From the NCBI GenBank assembly GCA_013396915.1, contig VWZL01005131.1, positions 391,531 to 455,530 of the forward strand: a stretch of DNA of 64,000 nucleotides, in the 5' to 3' direction. The translations under genes were made by a program, and so were the position numbers. Below the pieces are notes generated by a model. The model was not told where the DNA came from, made no database searches, and was given only the letters and a program-made list of their open reading frames with translations. Position 1 is the stretch's first letter. The number at the start of each line of letters is the position of its first letter. Below are positions 1 through 12,100 of this stretch, one piece after another. This DNA is from Stercorarius parasiticus. Lineage: Eukaryota; Chordata; Aves; Charadriiformes; Stercorariidae.

Positions 1-331
1 CTAGAATCTATGCAGTTTAAGTACCAGTACTTTGGGGAGATGCCAAATTTTACCCAAACTATTCCTATATTTAATAAGGGCTATTAGAATAGAAACATCA
101 GAAAGCAGGGTTTCTTCAAGTCGGGAAGCTTTGTAATTAACTATTTTGATTTTTTTACCTGCCCTTTTTTTTTTTTTAAGTCTATATTAACAAACAGAAA
201 TTATTCATTCCTTGTAATTTAAAACCAAAAGCAACAACAAAACAGAACAACAACAAAAAAGTTTTTACCATACTGATTTGTTTTTCAACTCTGCCTGAAA
301 GTCAAGCTAAAACAAGACAAAGAAGGAAAAT
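1..331. other. Unique A/T-rich DNA, no gene seen
   Basis: No reading frame or transposon is recognisable before the CR1 copy that starts near 332. The only structure is a 13-base T run around 165-177 and A/C-rich low-complexity sequence at 225-262. Confidence 0.7.
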
Positions 332-997
332 GGGCCCATTTTCAATGAGGCCAAGTGCAAGGTCCTGCACCTGGGTCATGGCAATCCCAAGCACAAATAC
401 ATGTTGGGTGCAGAATGGCTTGAGAGCTGCCCTGAGGAGAAGGCCTTGGGGGTGCTTGTGGACGAGAAGCTCAACATGAGTAGGCAATGCACACTTGCAG
501 CCCAGAAAATCAACTGCATCCTGGGCTGCATCAAAAGAAGCATGGCCAGCAGGTCGAGGGAGGTGATTCTGCCCCTCTACTCTGCTCTCATGAGACCCCA
601 CCTGGAGTACTCCATCCAGCTCTGGAGTTCTCACCACAAGAAGGACGTGGACCTGTTGGAACGGGTCTAGCGGAGGGCCGTGAAGATGATCAGAGGGCTG
701 GAGCACCTCTTCTATGAGGACAGGCTGAGAGAGTTGGGGTTGTTCATCCTGGAGAAGAGAAGGCTCCGAGGAGACCTTATAACGGCCTTCCAGTAACTAA
801 AGGGGGCCTACAGGAAGGATGGGGAGAGACTCTTTATCAGGGAGTGTAACGATAGGGTGGGGGGTAACAGTTTCAAACTGAAGGAGGGTAGATTTAGATT
901 GGATATTAGGAAGAAATTCTTTATTGTGAGGGTCATGAGACACTAGAACAGGTTGCCCAGGGAGGCTGTGGATGAGGCTGTGAGCAACCTGGTCTAG
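332..997 (+). pseudogene. CR1 ORF2 C-terminal remnant (reverse transcriptase thumb/tail)
   Basis: One frame runs from FNEAKCKVLHLG at about 340 to the family's natural stop (SNLV then TAG, 995-997) with no net frameshift. Three in-frame nonsense codons break it: TAG at 668-670 (after LLERV), TAA at 794-796 and TAG at 944-946. The last replaces the Trp of the HWNRLP motif. About a dozen residues between REAVDEA and SNLV are missing relative to the copy at 32.8-33.4 kb, but this deletion keeps the frame. The catalytic palm domain lies upstream of the truncation, so the fragment could never have been an active enzyme by itself. Confidence 0.9.
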
Positions 998-1082
998 TGG
1001 GAGGTGTCCCTGCCCATGGCAGGGGGGCTGGAACTAGATGATCTTTAAGGTCCCTTCCAACCCGAATCATTCTATGATTCTA
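332..1082 (+). mobile_element. CR1 LINE, 5'-truncated 3' portion
   Basis: This is a 5'-truncated copy of the avian CR1 retrotransposon. It keeps the end of ORF2 (C-terminal part of the reverse transcriptase) and the short 3' UTR. The translated stretch contains the family hallmarks NCILGCIKRS, REVILPLYSALMRPHLEY, HKKDVDLLERV and [15 protein letters not shown]. The 3' UTR contains TAGATGATCTTTAAGG and ends in the CR1 terminal octamer pattern ATTCTATGATTCT at 1070-1082. The left edge is placed where the frame starts to resemble CR1 (FNEAKCKVLHLG), so it is uncertain by some tens of bases. No target-site duplication is visible, which is usual for CR1. The orientation and 3' end are secure. Confidence 0.95.
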
Positions 1083-3263
1083 AACCAACAGACAAAAAAG
1101 AATAAAAGGAATTTGAAAGGTTTTTCAAAAACAGGTACAGTCTTAGAGTCATCATGTTTTGAACTAGACCTGAATAAGATTCCCAAGATTTGCTACTTAA
1201 TCTAGAAATGACATCATTATTGCATTTAGCAGGAGGATTAATTGTTATGGACTTAAACCAAAAGCAAAACCTTCCAGAAAGAATGATGCTTCAAAGTGAT
1301 GTAGTATCAATTACATCCCCAAAATTTTATTCAGGAAAAAAATCAACAGATTCATAAATTCATCTCTTAAAAGATTTTGGAACAAATAGCTGTGGAGTTC
1401 AACTTGCATTAAAAGACCTTCTTCACTCATTAGAAATCCATTTCATTTATATTCTTGTGAAGAAGTTTGTACTGCTTTTTCTTTGGTAAGAATAATGGTT
1501 TTCATTTGTAGACAGCATAAGATGGATGATGTCCTTAACTATGCAAGCTTTGCTTTCAACTGCTATTGTAAATGCTATTATATGGATACGTCAGCAGGCT
1601 ATATTTTGCAAACAGATGCAAGAGAGAACTGCCTGCACACCAGCACCGTTGAATCAGAGCCAGCTTTAAGCTGGAAGCTGCATAGCTATGGCTAGTGTTA
1701 TACTGATTCTCTGCTATTAAAGCCCCGCTGAAAAACGATGTAGCTTGATGTGGATACAAATATTTGGGGCTTTAAGGTGGTTTGCATTCAGGTTTCTCAG
1801 TAAAAACTTCAGGGAGGGACAGGATAAGCTCATGTCTTCTGGCAAACTCCAGTGTAGATAAGCACAAAGCAGCCAGTGTTTTCTTACTTCACAAATTCAA
1901 AGGCCTTGAATACTACCTTTGTGATATAATTTCCTTAGGTGCCTCTTCTGAAGGCATTCTGTTGAAAACTTAACTACCAGAGCTAGCCAGTACAGCAGGT
2001 TTTTGGTGTATGTTTCTTGTTAATCACACTTTTGAAATCTGCTCATATAGGTTAGTCAAAATCCAATATCAGGGTAAACCCTTTGGTCGTTCCTCTATTT
2101 GGGTTTTAGTTTTATTACCTCTGCCAAATGCCAGATTTTTTTTCTCTCACCTTCTGCCAGATGACATGATTTCACAATATTTATTAGAGGCGGGACTCTA
2201 AAGTTACATCTATGCTAGTATATAAAATAGTCAAGGGACCATTCTCTGTCACAGCAGACAGCTGGCACAGCATAGCTTGTCCCTCCCCATAAAGTTAAAC
2301 TTCCTTAGCTCTAAACCAGTGTGGTCCCACTCAGTTTCTTCACTGGAAGTGGTCCTTGGCCCATGCTAACACCTTCTGCATTGCCTGGCATCACTGCAAG
2401 AGACCAGACTATAGATTTGACGCTGCAGATGACAAGACACTAACACTCACGTACATGTCCTGGCCCTCTAGCTTACTAGTTAGCAAATAATGTTCTTTAA
2501 AAGTGTTCGTTTTGGCTAAATTCAGAATCACTGCATGCAACTCTGCTAAAGCAGCCCTTGGTGTCACCAGCAGAAAGTCTATTGATAAGCAAATTATCTA
2601 GCAAATTCTGCAGCCATTGTCTGCAGATTTCATTGTTGTTGTCACAATGCTTATGTGATTGCGCAGGAAACGGAAAGAAACTAGGTAATCACTGTCTCTA
2701 CCAAAATAATGACTAGTCTTTTGGTATTCCAAAGGGACTATGTGATAGTGATACATTCATGGAAACTAACACCAATTTATTGCATTGCCAGTTTTATAAT
2801 ATTTATACACTATTGTTCTTGTTTTCCCAAAAAAGCTTCTGTTTTGCCCATACCAGATCCCCATCTGCCCTAACTAGAAGCACATGAATCTTCACTAACG
2901 TGCAGTGAAAAATAATCTGTTTACTGAATGTAAGGTTTCACTTTATCCTATTTGTTTTTTGGATACTTAATAATTGAAAATGGTTAAGCGATAAAACTAT
3001 GTATAAAAATTATGCTTATGAATGTCAAGGCCAAAGTAATTTATATTACCTTTACCAAAGCTTGAGGTTCTCAAACTGTTTAGAAATCATTTTCACGCTT
3101 TAAATGGCATCAGGTTTTTGGCATTTAGGGGGTTAGAATAATAAAAGTCTTAAAAGATATAAGACTAAATATAGGTTTGATTGCTAAGTCATTGTCTAGG
3201 TATTTCTTCCCACAAGTAACTGCAGCTTTATCTGTGCATTCCATATTCCATAGGATTTGATAA
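1083..3263. other. Unique noncoding DNA
   Basis: There are only short chance reading frames. The stretch contains a SOX/C-EBP-like motif group near 2583-2666, listed separately. No repeat family is recognised. Confidence 0.6.
2583..2666. promoter_or_regulatory. Candidate regulatory motif cluster (SOX cores, C/EBP-like site)
   Basis: Within about 80 bases there are two direct CATTGT cores (2615-2620 and 2631-2636) and one inverted ACAATG (2644-2649), all matching the SOX HMG-box core. They are followed by ATTGCGCA (2658-2665), which resembles a C/EBP half-palindrome. Just upstream, GATAA and TTATC face each other around GCAAA (2584-2599). Motif density alone is weak evidence for an enhancer. 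No conservation data are available. Confidence 0.2.
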
Positions 3264-3334
3264 GGAATGTGTGCAAAACAAAGTATATATAAATAAAGGA
3301 TTCCAATTGATATACTTTGTTTTGTATACATTCC
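3264..3334 (+). ncRNA. Pre-miRNA-sized hairpin (candidate)
   Basis: Arms 3264-3288 and 3310-3334 are inverted repeats of 25 bases with 23 Watson-Crick pairs. The two exceptions (G3273 with T3325, G3271 with T3327) become G-U wobbles in a plus-strand RNA, so all 25 positions can pair on that strand, while the minus-strand RNA would have two C-A mismatches. The loop is 21 nt (3289-3309). A stem of about 25 bp with a total of 71 nt is the size of a typical Drosha product. I do not recognise the arm sequences as a known miRNA. A decayed MITE or a chance palindrome in A/T-rich DNA remains possible. Confidence 0.3.
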
Positions 3335-6300
3335 CTAAATATAACCCTAAAGCGTAACCACACCATCCTGCAGCATATTTTCTCATAAAATCTCAATACC
3401 CTTGATTTTTCTCAGAAGCATCATGAGCAACAAGCTTCAATGGCTATTATATTCCTTACAGAGAATTAATAGTTGCAAATCCATCTTTACCTAAAACATA
3501 ACAATTATATTAACACATTCTTTGCCTCATGAATACTCACATCAAAGAAATGAAAAAAATGTGTTTTTCAACAAATGATAAAACATCTAAGATAACCAAG
3601 CAGTAAGAAGAGTAGGGAGAGAGGAAATAAGCTGAAAGCATTTGTCTGTGGGTGATCAAAACCAAATGCTATTTTCCTTAGTAATATAAAAGCCTGCATT
3701 AACCAATACCCTAGTCTGAGTACTTTTCACCTCTCTTCTACTGTCTGAACATTTTTAATCACCGCATATCTTCTTGTTAATGATGCAAGTATAGGAACTA
3801 AGAGGTGAATTTGCATTACCAGACATCCAGCTAAGGATAGACAGTAAAAAGAAGTAGAAAACCCAGCAAAAGGGCATTTGGAATTACATTATTTCACTGT
3901 TCTCTCCAGCTGGGATTGAAAATAAGCTACCCACTGGCAAAAAAACCCATATTTTATACTCACTCTTCCACTTCACATTCTGCTGAAAAAATCTTCCAGT
4001 TCTCTTGAACTTGCCATTAGTATGAGTAAAAATATATAATTGGATATTGATTTGGGAAATTACACTGCCTCACAAGGCATCTACAATTAGCTAAACACCA
4101 TGTATTTGCAGTAACACTGCTTTTTCTAAGTACGTGATTTTATTGTTCCCTGCACTAGGAATGCAAAAAGAAGTGCAACATTTGTGCTTATATTTTTGTC
4201 TGCATTTTTCTAAATTTACAAAAATGGAGACCGTTTTGCTTATTTAGACTAATTCTTGCGGTGTTCTACACTGAAATCTTCAATGTAGTTGCAGCCTTCA
4301 GTTGCGTTATGTCTGTAAGGTAGTCAACAGAAGTCTGTTATTCTTACAAAGTTTTGAAGCTTCCTGCAAAAAGAAATGCCTGTGATCGAGTCTCCAGGAA
4401 CCAGTATGCCCCCTCTTGTTGTGGGGATTAGGCAGGAACTGCAGAGAGGTTCAGGCTACAACTTCACAGTGCTGCAATTTCACTCTGCCTGATTACAATT
4501 CCCGTATGTATTCACTCATAAAAGATAAGAACTGACTTTTGGTCAAAAGATTTAAGAAACAGAATGCAGTTTATATGCACATATCTTCAACAGAAATATA
4601 ATAAAAATACTGGTATTTTGTGATTTCAACAATGGCTGAAAGCTATCTTGGCCGCATACAATTATTTTATTGTACAGCCAGTATATTTTTAAAATGCATT
4701 ACTGCATTACTATATATAAAACAGTACTGTATACATGTTATTTTGTAGGCTGACATAACAGACAACCTGTAGATAAAGCAAGTCTGACAAATTGGCAGAA
4801 CCTGGATATGTAAAGGAAGACTGACATGTAGAATATTCCTAAAATAAGCAAGAATGGTCTAGGTTTGAAAATAACCTTGGAAATACAGGGCATATTAATA
4901 TACCAGACAGACTTCATCCTATCTAAGGTAGCAATTGTATCCTAAGGTTTTCATTACATTTTTTTCCTGCTCTTTTTGGAGGGGAAGTGGAGAAAGAAAA
5001 GACTGATATTTTGTTTAAAGACACTAAATAGGTATAACTGAAGTATGGTAGGAGTAGCATGGAAATTGTGATGGTTTGGGGATATGTGAGCCAATGTTTA
5101 TAGGCAAAAGCAATAGCATAATTAGGACAGTTGACATAGTAAGACACACATTGAGAATGGGAAAACTGAGCCACAGTTGTAGATGGCTCTTTTGCAGGAT
5201 TTTAGAGAGTATGACATAAAAATGCCATGGAAATGGTTTCAGATTATGTATTCCCACTCTTCAAATGTCTTTGACAGGGAAGAAAAAAGAAATTATTCCA
5301 GTGATTTGGGTATTTGCACATAAATACCTACTAGAGTCAATAGGATTTGACATTTAGCATACCCAGACTTACTAGATAAGAATAGAGGAAAGAACAATAC
5401 TGACTGATACTCTTATACCCAGTGTTTTATGATTAATACCTTCTGTAACAGTGTGTGTGACAGAACAGCCGAATAACATTTATAACATGGGGACTAAGCT
5501 TCCAGAGGCCACTCACATGCTCCTGCGCCATGAGTCACTAAGTTGAAATCTATGTTCCTCATAGTCTTTGGAGAAACAGACTCAATCTGTCTGGGAAAAA
5601 CTTTTGTACGCTAACTATTCCTTAGCATATTTACAAAAAGTCACCTTTTGCTGGAAGTAATGTTAAAAGCACTTGTTTCTGTGGAAGTCCTCTACAGACC
5701 AACAGACAAGGGTTTCCAAAAAAAATATTAAGTGATTATTTTGTTTCACCCAGTAAGCACTAGGTGGAAAAAAGATTATGGTGATGTCCCATAAGGCTGC
5801 CATCCCTTTCATAAGTATCTTCACGAAAGCAGGCAGTAGTAGTTACAGTTACTGCTACCAATAACAGTTTTATTACCGGGTAGGAACCAATTCTTACAAG
5901 GACCATTAGAAGCATACTTTATCATATTGCTTCCTTACAGGAATTAGGGCACTTCCTTGCAGGAAAGAGACTGCAATGAACACGTGATTAACTTCCCTGA
6001 AGTTTAGAAACTGTTTTTCTCTGTAGTCTCAACATGAAGGTATTCCAAAAATGTAAGTAGAAATTCATGCTACTTCTCATCTAAATGGCAGACTGAAGTT
6101 TCTAGAGTGGTTCTCTGCTATATTTGATACTCTGCACTGCATATCTATCACCATCTTATTATTAAACTGAAAGTAAGATTTCTCTTGAATTTTTCCAGTG
6201 TCCTCTGAAATTGGAAGTAATGCTTCCACTGAATACAATGCAGCTTGGCATGGACAGGAAACAACTATGTACAGATGGTTTCTTTCATTTAAATGTTATT

Positions 6301-7830
6301 ACTTAGCAGTTCTGCCAACACAGTAGCAAGTATTTGTAATTGTTTTGCTTCATGTTTCCTTTTTTCATACATCATGTCCTCAGCCAACTATTTCATTTTT
6401 TCAAAGACTCTAACCAGGTAGACATGTGATTAACCTCAAATACAGAACTTTGTCAGAAATGCTTTCTAAAGAAAAGATAGCCTTGTCGTTTCATTAGAAA
6501 ATTTGCATTAGGGTTCAGAAACAGTTTTATCTGAATCCTCTTTTAATCATCAAGCTCGCACAGTCTCCCATCATAACCTCTGATTTCTGGGTTAAAGCTA
6601 AAATAATTTCCTTTGCAGGAAATCCTGACACCTGAAGCCCTTGTCATGACATTAATTTAGTTACTGAAGTCTTATGATGAATCTATAGGAGAAGAATTTT
6701 CTTTTCAAAAAAGTGTGGGGTTTTTTTTCCTAGAAGAATATTCAGAATACATTTACATATTTCTGATGAAATATATTACTTTGTACCTTGTTCCTTAAAG
6801 GCTTTAAATAACATTTCCTTCTTAATTTTCATTTTATTTTCATATTTCAGCTCCACTTGATTGGTATCTAACTCTCACAAGTAACCAAGGTAATAAGGTC
6901 ATTCAAACAATGAAAAGTCTGTCTTTTTGTTTCCAAGGTTCTACGCTTCACCTAATGAGCCAGTTCTTCCCTAGCAGGATTATTTCTGTGGGGGATATGT
7001 TTCCGCTCAAAGTGTCCTACGAATCCTTCAGTGTTAAGAGGGGCAACTGGACTTTACCATACAGTTATGTTCTTTATGTTTGATTAACTTAGATACTCTA
7101 TAAGGACGCCTTTATACTCTTTCCATGAGACCAGAGCTTTTGTGCAAATGCAGAAGTAATACAGATGGAGTCGAGGCTGAGTCCAATTAGCAATAAAGCT
7201 TTTTGAATGCTGTTCCTGCTCCACCCAGGGTCCAAGACTGCCATATGCAAACCATTTTCTCCCTACAGGCTTTGTAGCTACAGTTATCATGACACTTCGC
7301 ATGAGGTAATTAGACTTGCTCACTTCTGCCTACTAAAGACCATACAAATTTATTTTTAGATGCTAAAGGGTAGAAACACCTTCTTCCTGACAAAGCGTAA
7401 ATGTTGCTTGGCTCTCTTGTATGCAGCAAGCAGTTCAAAGTGTCATCCTGGGGGAGTGGGGGTATGTGCCTGACCACAGAAACAGGTTCCTCTCAGTGGT
7501 GGTGGTGGTTATGGAGCTCCTCGCTTGATATGCTGACCCCATTGCAAGTTGAATTCCTCCTACCTTTTCACACTGCACAAAGAAGGCTAGGACACCTCAT
7601 GTCACAACACAGAACAGAGGTGCAAAGGTGTCCAAGATAAGCACAGAACAGAAAGGAGGGCTGCTGCACTAGCAGTGTTGTGTCCAAGATAATAAGGTTA
7701 GCTTTCTGTGAAGGCAAAAGGAGAGTTTGCTTTCAAAATCCATGCATCTATGACTAAAAAGAACTTCTGTAACTAACTTCTAGTTTGAAAAAAAATATTT
7801 TTCCCTTCCTACAAACCCCTGACAAAACAC

Positions 7831-7878
7831 TCTCTATTTTTAAATAGAGATATTCCAAAATGGAAATATTTTCCATTT
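7831..7878. repeat. Two adjacent perfect short inverted repeats
   Basis: The first has 9-base arms TCTCTATTT / AAATAGAGA around a 2-base spacer (7831-7850). The second has 9-base arms AAATGGAAA / TTTCCATTT around TAT (7858-7866 and 7870-7878). Only seven bases separate them. Each could extrude as a small cruciform or bind a dimeric factor. Both are below the size of a MITE. Confidence 0.6.
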
Positions 7879-8732
7879 GAGTTACTGTTCTAGTGCTTCA
7901 TGGGAATGGTCATTCAGCTGTCTTGCACTCCCTTTGTGTTAGTATCATACTTTCCGTCTGTACTTATTGTATCATAGCTATTGCCTGCTATTATTGAATA
8001 GTAGTTCCCTATCTGATACCAACAGTAACAGAAATATAATACATACAAATGTTAATAGGAGTATGGTCTTTACTTCCTGATTCCATCATAGTGTTTAGAT
8101 AAGTATTGCACACAGTGACATTTCAACATTCTACAAGGAATTCTTATGTTGAGGGGACATCTTCCCAAAAATATTAAAAATTCTAGTATAATTTGTAATC
8201 CTAAAAAATAATAATGTATAGAAAAAAGTCAAAATTTTTCAATTAAATTTGAATGTTAGTTGAATGAAAGGTAGTTTTTTTATAGCTCAAATATTAACAA
8301 ACCATTAAATGTAGAGATGGCTAATCATCAGTAAAACAGTATCTTCAAAAAATGCAGTTGCTGACTTGCACATTTGTAATTGTAATTGCTAGCTCAGACA
8401 CCATAAAGAGCAATATAAATACCCCAGAAGAGACCTCACAAATCAAAAACAGCAACAAAAAAAAGTGGAACAATCAAACAAAAAACTGGAAAAGATCACT
8501 ATTTCCTTTTTCTTTCTTGGGATTTCCCACAACAATTCTCTTTCTTGGAATTGAGAAATGTATTTTGAGAAAAAAGCAAACACATTCTACGAAATGTAGA
8601 CAAAGGCCAGTATCTGCGTGTCTCTGGGTGCGTATGTGTGTGCACTAACTGAAGAACAATAGAAGGTTAGAGATTATCCTGAAACCAGATTAGAACACTT
8701 TTTTTGCAGCAAATTAAATGAAACTAATAAAT

Positions 8733-8760
8733 ATGCAAATCAGACTATTATTATGTAAAT
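8733..8760 (+). promoter_or_regulatory. POU octamer motif plus octamer-like copy
   Basis: A perfect ATGCAAAT octamer (8733-8740) is followed 12 bases later by ATGTAAAT (8753-8760), one mismatch from it. POU-domain factors bind this motif. There is no further support for function. Confidence 0.2.
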
Positions 8761-9100
8761 TGCAGTTTCAATATTCTGTTTGGTGGAGAACCATTTCAAC
8801 ACTTTCAGTTAAAAATTACAGTTGTCTAAGTATCATAGATTTTAAGAAGGAATTTCTTGATAGCATATGAAATGTTGGGAAAATATTATTTCTTTATCAC
8901 ATTCCATCCTACAATCACCTTACCAACAGAGTCAATCACAACGAAATGCTACTACAAGAAATGAGTGGAAAAGTTGTACAAGACAGTTACATTTCCTTTA
9001 GCTTCATTCATCATGGAAAATGTCCTATTAAATGAATCTGTGCAAAAAGACAAACTTTGTCACTTTCTTTTCAGCAAATCCTCCCTCTACCAAAACCACC

Positions 9101-9132
9101 TCTTTCTTTCTTTCTCTCTCTCACACACACAG
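9101..9132. repeat. Pyrimidine tract grading into (CA)n
   Basis: A TCTTTC/CTCTCT tract passes directly into about five CA dinucleotides. It is a short compound microsatellite. Confidence 0.8.
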
Positions 9133-12100
9133 AAAAAAATGTACATGGCCCTTTTTTCATGTTTCCACTTGAATGAGAAATAGAAATACTGATGATGAAG
9201 CATATGTTTTACCAGGTTCTCTTCATTCTACTGAAGTCCAGTTTACCTAATCACAGTGTCTCTTCAAACATTTTCATAACAAAATTAGCAGGTCTTCATA
9301 ACCCCACTGAGAGCAGTTCATCTAAGTACTGTCATTAGATTTTTCATATGGAAGAATTTAGCATCGCCAGCTTGTTCTAGGGTAATGAAGAACAATCTTC
9401 ATTCACTGCAAGAATAGCTATAAGCAACATTTGTGTAAAGTAGCAATATAAGTATTATACACCTTGAGAACTAAGCAGTTGCACACTGGATGTGACACAC
9501 CTTCCACATTAAAATTATTACACAGGTGGAGCTGGCCTTTCTGCTTTTCAGTTATGTTCCAAGCAGATCCTATTAACAAATTTCATGTTGCTAGTCACTT
9601 TGGGAGATCAACAGATCAATGCCTACTGGCCTTTTGATGACAGTTACTCTGTTAATTAGTAACATGAAACAGGAAGACATAGGGAAGGTTGTTGTCTTGT
9701 ACCCAAAAGCAATGCTTAGAAAAGTCCTTACTGGAAATCAAATGATACATGCACAAATTTTCAGATTCTACAGGAAGAAGCCAAATTCACTTCTTCTAAC
9801 TCCCTCTTTTCTAGGAATGATAAGAAATGCTCGTCTTCCTCCTTTTTCATGACGGATAGTGTGAACTAAAGTACTGAAAAATCAAGAAGATGTGATAGTC
9901 TTAAGATGGGAAATATTTCTAAGTCCAAAAAGTGCCTCTAGAACCTTTTCTGTAATTTGTGTGGTAAAGAGTGTTCTGACAGAAAAATAAAATTAAAAAA
10001 AAAAAAAGAAGAGGGAAAGGAAAACACGGCATATTGCACTCTGCATATTAGGAATTCCCTGCAGAATGTCCTGATACGCTGCACACAGCTGATGGGCTCA
10101 CGTTGAAGAAGCTGATGGTGTAGTTGGTGGCACCTGGCAACATACCATGTTGGAGAAAAAATGAGGAGGATTGCAGCAACAAAATGCCATTTATACTTCT
10201 TTTTCTCTAGTCTAATATACGCTATTTGGAATCTTCCCTGATTCTGCACCCTGGAATGGTGTGTGGAAATCGCAAATGTTCAGTCTCTAAGGCTACACCT
10301 TCTCCTGCCTGCCCTTACAGCAATAGTGGCGAGAGTATGGTTCACACACAAAGAACAGATATTTCTAACAACAGGAACCTGTACCGTATAGCTGTTCCTA
10401 TTTTTAATTTAGTAAAAATTCAAAATATTACATAGATTCTATACTCCTGTTCATACTACTTAACCTTAAATCAGATCAGAAGTGCAATAGGAAATTTGGA
10501 ATGGGCTCTGAATTATTTAATTCACATTTTCTCCTGGGGGACAGGAAAATGAATGCATCCCTCATAGGGGAGGATATGCAAACTGTGTCAGTAGACGATT
10601 TGCTTTAAAAAATGCTCTCAATAGTGGGACTGGAATGTCTCATGTAGCTCTGTATTGTCCAGACTACTAAAGCTTGATTTTGCAAGGAAAAACAATAACA
10701 TTTCAGTCAGGATGCTAATTAACAGTGTGAATTTTCTGTGCAAAGTCCTACTTATCAAACTGCCTCCAGGGCATTCATTGTAGAGGTTGGGGTCACCAAG
10801 GACATCGTGAGCTTTGGTTGATGGACAAATGTGGTTATTGATGGTGGATTTGCATTTGCATAATGAAGCAACAAAGGCAAAAAAAGTAAGCAAAAGGCGT
10901 TTGAGGGGTTTTTTTGAAGAAATCAGTCTTTTAATTAACTAGCCTGAATAATACAAGTGTTCACTGCAGTGGTCACTGCACTCCTCTGAGACATAAGGTA
11001 GAGATTTTATTAGCAAATGAGTGAAGACCACTATCAATAGTTTTAAAAAGAAATCAGACATTGCTTTTCCAACAGCAATTAACCCTGAGTAATAGGAAGT
11101 TTGCCCACATGTTATTCATATAAAGGTTCTGACACCGTTTCTAGAAAGAATAATGAGCTTAAGATCTAGAGATCTTCTGTTGTCACTGATGCTTTTAACT
11201 AGCAGATGACGATCGAGGGTTGTTTGAGTTTTCAGGGAGAAATGCAGCATGGACCAGAGCAATCAGAGAGGTAAGAGTGTAATCAGTATATGATTGAGAT
11301 TAATATGGCAAAGATAATCAGCAGTTTCTGTCTCTCAGGAAAGCCATTGACCTGCATGGCAGGGATTGGATTTTACTCAAGAAGCTGAAAGGTAAACAGC
11401 AAAAAGGAATGACTGCTTAGAAATGGGGTGGGGGTGGGGGGAAGTAATCATAAACAACTTCATCTAAGAGAAGCATAACTCTAGAAGGGCAAAATATGGA
11501 CCACAAAATATTAGTAAAAAAGACCACCTGAAATTTAATGTAAGATATAAAAATATAGAAATGGCAGAAAAATTGTGTAAATTAGTCTTTCACTTCTGTG
11601 TAGAAGTGGAAAGCAATGTGACCCAGTAAATGTATGGGATACATAAATAATGAGGAAACCAAGAGATAATGTCAGACTTCAACATTATACATACAGCAAA
11701 AAGTTCTCATTTAAGTTTAAACCATCTAAGAGACGGAGGGCTAGTTCCAGTTCTCCACATAAACTTCCTAAATATCTTCTACTACAGTCACTAGAAATAA
11801 CATTTTAAAAGGTGCCTTAAGACCCTAAACACCATTCCCTGTAATGAAATGTAAATCTCTGTTACATACTTTCATTCTGAAAAGGAAAAATTTTTCCAAG
11901 TGTTTGGGGAAATTTTATTTTCATTCTTTCCTTTTCTTAGCTTTTCATGTGGCAACACTATCTGACTACACAGAGGTATTATAAAAGAAAGAGTGTATTA
12001 ATAGAGGTATTCTATTTTAGAGTGATCACAACCAGTGAAAAATATGCATAGCTGTATGGAATACTTGAGGTGACAGGCAGAAGTAATTTTCTCTGATTCA

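Noticed and set aside
302..706. 134-codon minus-strand frame
   Set aside because: It is the antisense shadow of the CR1 RT tail. The same shadow recurs opposite the CR1 copies at 33.2 and 48.5 kb.
11425..11441. G-rich run as a quadruplex
   Set aside because: Only three G runs separated by single T, so it does not meet the four-run rule.
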